DNA from: Burkholderia glumae LMG 2196 = ATCC 33617
Lineage (GTDB): Bacteria; Pseudomonadota; Gammaproteobacteria; Burkholderiales; Burkholderiaceae
Length of the DNA stretch: 64,000 nt
Direction of reading: 5' to 3'
NCBI RefSeq assembly: GCF_000960995.1
Contig: NZ_CP009435.1
Coordinates: 3,348,001 to 3,412,000, forward strand
Below the pieces are notes generated by a model. The model did not search any database and was not told the origin of the DNA. It saw nothing but the letters and a program-made list of their open reading frames with translations. Made by a program: the position numbers and the translations under genes. Below are positions 59,669 through 64,000 of this stretch, piece after piece. The first letter of the stretch is position 1. The number at the start of each line of letters is the position of its first letter.

Positions 59669-62099
59669 GCTCGCGCTCGCCGTGTTGCTGTTCGCCACCG
59701 CCGGCACGGCCAGAAGCGGCGACGCACTGCGTTTCAACAACGACTTCCTGACGCTGGACGGTGTGGCACTACCAGTCGATCTCGATTACTTCGCAAAGGA
59801 AAACAGCGTGTTGCCAGGCCGCCACCCTACCCTCGTGACGTTCAATCGCGAGCCAACCGGATTGCAAATGGTCCGCTTCGTCGCGAGCGGCGACCAGTAC
59901 GAGCACGTCGTCCCCTGTATTACAGGGGCGATGCTCGACGACTGGGGGGTCGACACGGCTCGGCTGCCCGCCAGCGCTGACAGCTGCATCGACCTCGAAT
60001 CGGCGATTCCGGGCGCGACCGTGCGCTACCAGGCACACAATCAGTCGCTGTTCGTGACGGTGCCGCAAACCGCGCTGCTCCACCACGCGGCGGGCGCCGT
60101 CGATCCGCGCCTGTGGAACTACGGCGAAACCGCGGCCGTGGCGAACTACGACGTCAGCGTCAACCACGATGCCATCCAGGGCGACACCGGCGCGACGCTG
60201 AACCTCGACACGGCCGTCAACGCAGGCCGCTGGCTATTGCGCAATCGCAACTACGCGAACCTCGATCGTGGCCGGACCACCTGGCAGCCGGCCGAGTTTT
60301 CGCTGTCGACGCCGCTCGCGCGGCTCGGCGGCAGCTTGACGGCCGGCGACACGTCGTCGCCGAGCGACCTGTTCGACAGTTTCCGGTTTCGCGGCGTCAC
60401 GCTGCAGTCGGACGACGGCATGGTGCCGGACAGCCTGCAGGGGTATGCGCCCGTGATTCGCGGCGTCGCCACCAGCGAATCGCGGGTCACGATCCGCCAG
60501 AACGGCGGCACGGTCTACGACAAGTACGTGCCGCCCGGCCCGTATGCGATCGACGATCTCGGCGGCGCGGCGGCAGGCGCCGATCTCGACGTGACGATCA
60601 CCGACGCGGCCGGCAGGGTCACGCACTACCGTCAGCCCTACAACACGCTGCCGATCATGCTGCGCCAGGGCCGCATGCGCTACCGCATCGCGGCCGGCAC
60701 CTACGACGGCTACGGCGACCGTCATCACGACCCGTTCGTCTGGGCCGAGGCCGAGCGCGGCATGGGCAACCGGATCACGCTGTTCGGCGGCATGATCCAG
60801 GCATCCCGCTACACGGCCCGCAGCCTCGGCGCGGGCCTCGATCTGGGCCGCGCCGGCGCGGTCTCGGTCGACCTCGTGCGCGCCGCGGCCGCGTTGACGG
60901 GCAACCTGCCGTCGATCGCGTACCGGCTGCGCTACGCGAACTCGATCACGCGCCTGCGCTTCAATGCGAATGCCACGTTGCGCCGCTACACGAACGCGGC
61001 GTTCCTGAATTTCGACGATGCGATGGGCAACACGCTGCAGGCCTCCGCCGAGCACGGGGTGCGTTCGCACGAGCAGCTCACCGTCAACCAGGGGCTCGGC
61101 GGCGCCCTCGCGATGTATGCCTCATACGACCATCGCACGTATTTCGGCGGCCGGCCCTCGGACCGCATCCTGCAGATCGGCCTGAGCGGTTCGTACCGCG
61201 CGGCGAGCTACACCCTGAGCGTCGGCAACATCCGCCAGCGCGGCCGCGACGTGAGCCACTATCTGCTCCTCACGCTGAGCCTGCCGCTCGGCCGCGCGGC
61301 CAACGTCAGCTATTCGGGCAACTACGACCGGCGGGCGGGCATGTCGCAGCAGGCCAGCGTGTTCGGTTCGCTGTTGCGCGACGGGCGGCTCAGCTACACC
61401 GCCAATGCGTCGCGCACGCGTAACGACAGCAGCTTTTACGCGTCCACCACCTACGCCGGCGCCAAGGGCATGGTCGCGCTGTCGCAGACCTTCATGCAGC
61501 GCGCCGCGCGTACCGTGGCCGAGGTCAAGGGCGGCATCGTCGGCGATGCGCGCGGCGTGCTGCTCTCGCAGCACGTCGACGAAACCTCCGCCATCGTCGA
61601 TGCGCCCGGCCTGCGCGGCGCGCTCGTCAACGGCAACCCCGGGATTCGCACCAATCGCGACGGCCGCGCGGTGGTGACCGGCCTGATGCCGTACCGGCGC
61701 AACCGAATCCGGCTCGACGAACCCCAGGGCCGCGACGATGACGACAACCAGGCCACGCTGCTGCAATCGATCGCCACCACGGTCCCCACGCGCGGCGCGA
61801 TCACGCGGCTGCACTTCCAGACCGCGATCGGCTGGCGATCCTTGAACACCCTGCTCGACACGCAAGGCAAGCCGCTGCCGTTCGGGGCCATGATCCGCGA
61901 CGCTCGGCACCATGTGGTCAGCGTGGTGGGGCCGCTCGGGCGCGTCTGGCTGACCGGCCTGCGCGACGAGAACGACTTTATCGCGACGCTCGGCGACGCG
62001 CGTCACACGCTGTGCCGGTTCCGGATCACGCGCCAAGAACGCAACCAGCCGCTCACCTGCCAGCCGGCCCGCTCGCTTGCGGCCCGCCACGCGCCATGA
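59580..62099 (+). CDS. Outer-membrane usher protein (FimD/PapC family)
   Basis: 839 residues if ATG 59580 is used; ATG 59538 is an alternative, and the true start is uncertain because the signal peptide (RLALAVLLFATAGTARSG) lies well inside. Overlap with the chaperone is about 90 bp. The mature protein has the usher N-terminal domain, a large beta barrel (TLQSDDGMVPDSLQGYAPVI, then IRGVATSESRVTIRQNGGTV, the usher plug region), GPYAIDDLGGAAAGADLDV, and C-terminal domains ending near LTCQPAR. It assembles and secretes the fimbria. The tip-adhesin gene follows with an ATGA overlap (62096). Confidence 0.9.
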   Translation: MSESNRSTTTAASARPSRRRSTARCPRRTRLALAVLLFATAGTARSGDALRFNNDFLTLDGVALPVDLDYFAKENSVLPGRHPTLVTFNREPTGLQMVRFVASGDQYEHVVPCITGAMLDDWGVDTARLPASADSCIDLESAIPGATVRYQAHNQSLFVTVPQTALLHHAAGAVDPRLWNYGETAAVANYDVSVNHDAIQGDTGATLNLDTAVNAGRWLLRNRNYANLDRGRTTWQPAEFSLSTPLARLGGSLTAGDTSSPSDLFDSFRFRGVTLQSDDGMVPDSLQGYAPVIRGVATSESRVTIRQNGGTVYDKYVPPGPYAIDDLGGAAAGADLDVTITDAAGRVTHYRQPYNTLPIMLRQGRMRYRIAAGTYDGYGDRHHDPFVWAEAERGMGNRITLFGGMIQASRYTARSLGAGLDLGRAGAVSVDLVRAAAALTGNLPSIAYRLRYANSITRLRFNANATLRRYTNAAFLNFDDAMGNTLQASAEHGVRSHEQLTVNQGLGGALAMYASYDHRTYFGGRPSDRILQIGLSGSYRAASYTLSVGNIRQRGRDVSHYLLLTLSLPLGRAANVSYSGNYDRRAGMSQQASVFGSLLRDGRLSYTANASRTRNDSSFYASTTYAGAKGMVALSQTFMQRAARTVAEVKGGIVGDARGVLLSQHVDETSAIVDAPGLRGALVNGNPGIRTNRDGRAVVTGLMPYRRNRIRLDEPQGRDDDDNQATLLQSIATTVPTRGAITRLHFQTAIGWRSLNTLLDTQGKPLPFGAMIRDARHHVVSVVGPLGRVWLTGLRDENDFIATLGDARHTLCRFRITRQERNQPLTCQPARSLAARHAP

Positions 62100-63049
62100 T
62101 CCACCGCGGCCGGCACCTCTGTCTGCTGATCCTGCTGCTGGGCCTCGCTCCGGCCGTCCACGCGGGCTGCACGCGCAACCCCGACTGGGGCGGCACGCGA
62201 ATCGTGGCGGCGCCGGGCGGGTCGTTTTCCGCGGATCCCGCACTGCCGGTGGGAACCGTGATCACGGAAGGCCGTCTGACGATGCCCACGCCGAGCAAAG
62301 CGACGCGGCAATACATACCGATCGCACGCTGCTCGGTCGGCACGACGGAGATTTTCGTCGGCACGCGGCCGCTCTGGTCCGGCGACTTGTTCTCGACTAA
62401 CGTGCCGGGGATCGGCTATCGCTTGATCTATCCGAACGGATGGCACGCTCCGCAGGCCATCAGCAACACCAATAAAGGTTACCTGCTCTACTATCCGGCA
62501 GGGGATTTCCAGATCCAGTTCGTGAAGACCGGCGCGATCAGCCCGGGCATCGTACCCGCCGGCCGGTACGGCTTCGACAGCGTGAACGGCTACGAGGATT
62601 TCATCACTTTCATGCTGCGCGCGCCGATCGTCGTCACCGTGCCGACCTGCCGCGTCGCCGCCGGCTCGGTGCAGCAGACCGTGAACTTCGGCGACGTCGC
62701 CAGCACCGATTTCTCCGGGATCGGCACCGGCGCGGCCAGCCGCCCGTTCTCGATCCGGCTGCAGTGCGACGCCGCCGTCTCGGCGGTCGGGCTGACCTTC
62801 GACGCCGCCCCGGACCCCTCGGGCCAGCCCGGCACGCTGCGCCTGAGCGGCGGCCGGAGTGCGGCCAGCGGCGTCGGCATCCAGGTGCTCGGCGCCGACG
62901 GCAAGCCGATCGACTGGCACCGGCGCATAGCGCTGCCGATCGCCTCTGGCGAGGCGCGCATCGACATGTCGGCGCGCTACCTGCAAACCGCCAAGGAGAT
63001 TCGCGGCGGCACCGCAAACGGCGTGATGACATTCACGATCACCTATTGA
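62096..63049 (+). CDS. Fimbrial tip adhesin (two-domain pilin)
   Basis: 317 residues from ATG 62096, overlapping the usher stop by 4 bp. After the signal peptide (LCLLILLLGLAPAVHAGC), an N-terminal receptor-binding domain of about 165 residues has no recognised relatives by eye. A C-terminal pilin domain follows (VTVPTCRVAAGSVQQTVNFG and SIRLQCDAAVSAVGLTF, with the pilin disulfide, ending VMTFTITY). Such two-domain proteins cap the fimbria and bind host surfaces. The ligand cannot be guessed. Confidence 0.87.
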   Translation: MIHRGRHLCLLILLLGLAPAVHAGCTRNPDWGGTRIVAAPGGSFSADPALPVGTVITEGRLTMPTPSKATRQYIPIARCSVGTTEIFVGTRPLWSGDLFSTNVPGIGYRLIYPNGWHAPQAISNTNKGYLLYYPAGDFQIQFVKTGAISPGIVPAGRYGFDSVNGYEDFITFMLRAPIVVTVPTCRVAAGSVQQTVNFGDVASTDFSGIGTGAASRPFSIRLQCDAAVSAVGLTFDAAPDPSGQPGTLRLSGGRSAASGVGIQVLGADGKPIDWHRRIALPIASGEARIDMSARYLQTAKEIRGGTANGVMTFTITY

Positions 63050-63182
63050 TTCATTCCACGATGCCGTGACCACCAACCCGCCCACCACCCTACCGCCTTG
63101 CCCGCCGCTAACCCGCAGCAGCCGATCCGGTCGCGCCGCGCCGGGTCGGCGCGACATTGCGTTCACTGACAACGACCCGACC

Positions 63183-63839
63183 ATGACTCTATCGCCTTCC
63201 CTCAACCGCCGAATCCGCGTCGCCCTCGCCGACGACCACCCGCTGGTCGCGAGCGCGATGACCAAACTGCTCGGCGAGACGCCTTCCATCACGGTCGTCC
63301 ACGTCTCGCATTCGGGCGCGGAGCTGCTGCAGCAACTACGCGCCGATCCCTGCGAGATGATCATCACCGACCTGAGCATGGGCACCAGCGACCACGCCGA
63401 CCAAGACGGGCTCAAGCTCGTCAGCGCACTGCGCAAGAACTGGCCGAGCGCGCGCGTGATCGTCTACACGGCGCTCAATCATCCGGCGCTCGCCCAGCGC
63501 CTGCTGTACCTGGGCGCGCACGCGGTGGTCTGCAAGGAGGATTCGCTCGAGGAACTGCTGGCCGCGGTCGACCAGGTCGCCGTGCAGGGCAGTACCTATC
63601 TGTCGAAGCAGCTGCGCGGCACGGCGCCCGCACCCGCCTCGGCGCTGACGCCGCGCGAACTCGAAGTGCTGCGCCACATCGGCTGCGGCCTGTCGGTCGT
63701 CGATATCTCGCGGCGCATGTTCGTGACGGTCAGCACGGTCTCCACGCACAAGCGTAACGCGATGGACAAGCTCAACATCCGCTCGACGGTCGAGTTGATC
63801 CAGTACATTCACGCGGCCGGCCTCGCGAATCTGCGCTGA
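63183..63839 (+). CDS. LuxR/FixJ-family response regulator
   Basis: 218 residues from ATG 63183. REC domain (RVALADDHPLVASAMTKLLG, phospho-Asp in MIITDLSMGT, Thr and Lys in VIVYTALNHP and VVCKEDSL) and a GerE HTH (LTPRELEVLRHIGCGLSVVDISRRMFVTVSTVSTHKRNAMDKL). It lies 133 bp after the tip-adhesin gene. Many fimbrial loci carry such a regulator (BvgA/FimZ type), so control of this operon is likely. No partner kinase is visible in the window. The start is chosen for its fit to the REC domain; an upstream ATG at 63066 adds a low-complexity stretch. Confidence 0.9.
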   Translation: MTLSPSLNRRIRVALADDHPLVASAMTKLLGETPSITVVHVSHSGAELLQQLRADPCEMIITDLSMGTSDHADQDGLKLVSALRKNWPSARVIVYTALNHPALAQRLLYLGAHAVVCKEDSLEELLAAVDQVAVQGSTYLSKQLRGTAPAPASALTPRELEVLRHIGCGLSVVDISRRMFVTVSTVSTHKRNAMDKLNIRSTVELIQYIHAAGLANLR

Positions 63840-63893
63840 GGCCCGGTTCACCGCGCCAGGCCGGCAAAATCCGCGGCAGCAGGCTCGCCGCTC

Positions 63894-64000
63894 TCAGCCA
63901 GCGTGTCCGGCCGGCTCGTCCCGGCCGTTCGCGAGGCGCATGCGCAGCGCCTCGATCGCATCGATCAGGCGCAGCGCCGAGACCCGCACGCGTGCCGCGT
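63894..64000 (-). CDS. Partial gene at right edge, C-terminal end
   Basis: On the minus strand the frame from the window edge to TGA at 63894-63896 reads RVRVSALRLIDAIEALRMRL and then a short tail. This looks coding (amphipathic helix, no stop). Only the last 35 codons are inside the window. It converges on the response regulator. No family can be named. Confidence 0.4.
   Translation of the reverse strand, partial: AARVRVSALRLIDAIEALRMRLANGRDEPAGHAG

Overview
The window looks like a Burkholderia-type betaproteobacterial chromosome, probably the plant-associated or environmental branch and possibly the secondary chromosome. This is inferred from the very high GC, the gene families and the IS families present; no marker gene (rRNA, tRNA, ribosomal protein) is present to prove it. 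I saw no rRNA, tRNA or CRISPR array.

Layout. 1-5800: the 5' part of a T6SS VgrG gene, an RpiR-type regulator, a PmtA-like phospholipid methyltransferase, a YghZ-type aldo/keto reductase and a 3-hydroxyisobutyrate-dehydrogenase-family enzyme. 5886-9623: a nested insertion-sequence graveyard with two decayed IS481-type copies, IS3 and IS5 debris, a 159-bp MITE-like element, and the truncated end of a Tlde1/DUF2778 T6SS toxin followed by an intact candidate immunity gene. 9957-19933: cheW and two chemoreceptor genes flanking a four-gene sugar ABC importer. 20164-22268: a TetR regulator divergent from a type II NADH dehydrogenase. 22346-26917: a stress/detoxification block with two methyltransferases, a VOC protein, an S51 peptidase, SoxR, and a questin-oxidase-like gene behind a textbook SoxR promoter. 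27024-29318: periplasmic catalase plus ankyrin protein (katB-ankB type).

29705-35618: a PLP aminotransferase and a single-domain HPPD-like VOC enzyme, divergent from a mandelate-dehydrogenase-like flavoenzyme. Together they look like the three steps of aryl-glycine formation. A penicillin-acylase-family hydrolase converges on them. 36205-41370: small unknown genes, a LuxR solo, a GntR/dicarboxylate-symporter pair, a GNAT enzyme and a GntR fragment. 41756-47633: a stressosome operon (RsbR, RsbS, RsbT, RsbT-SpoIIE fusion, RsbT-histidine-kinase fusion, REC-kinase-REC hybrid). 48037-52694: a decayed SDR gene, a GT9 glycosyltransferase, LysR/tautomerase and an atypical SDR. 52906-56985: an OprB porin and an anion-type ABC ATPase with a duplicated permease but no binding protein. 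58408-63839: a compact chaperone-usher fimbrial operon with a LuxR-type response regulator, then the edge of another gene.

The most promising points are the aryl-glycine cassette with its half-size HPPD-like enzyme, the SoxR-controlled questin-oxidase-like gene, the IS-broken Tlde1 toxin with a surviving immunity gene, and the stressosome in which three RsbT-type ATPase domains lead into two-component kinases.
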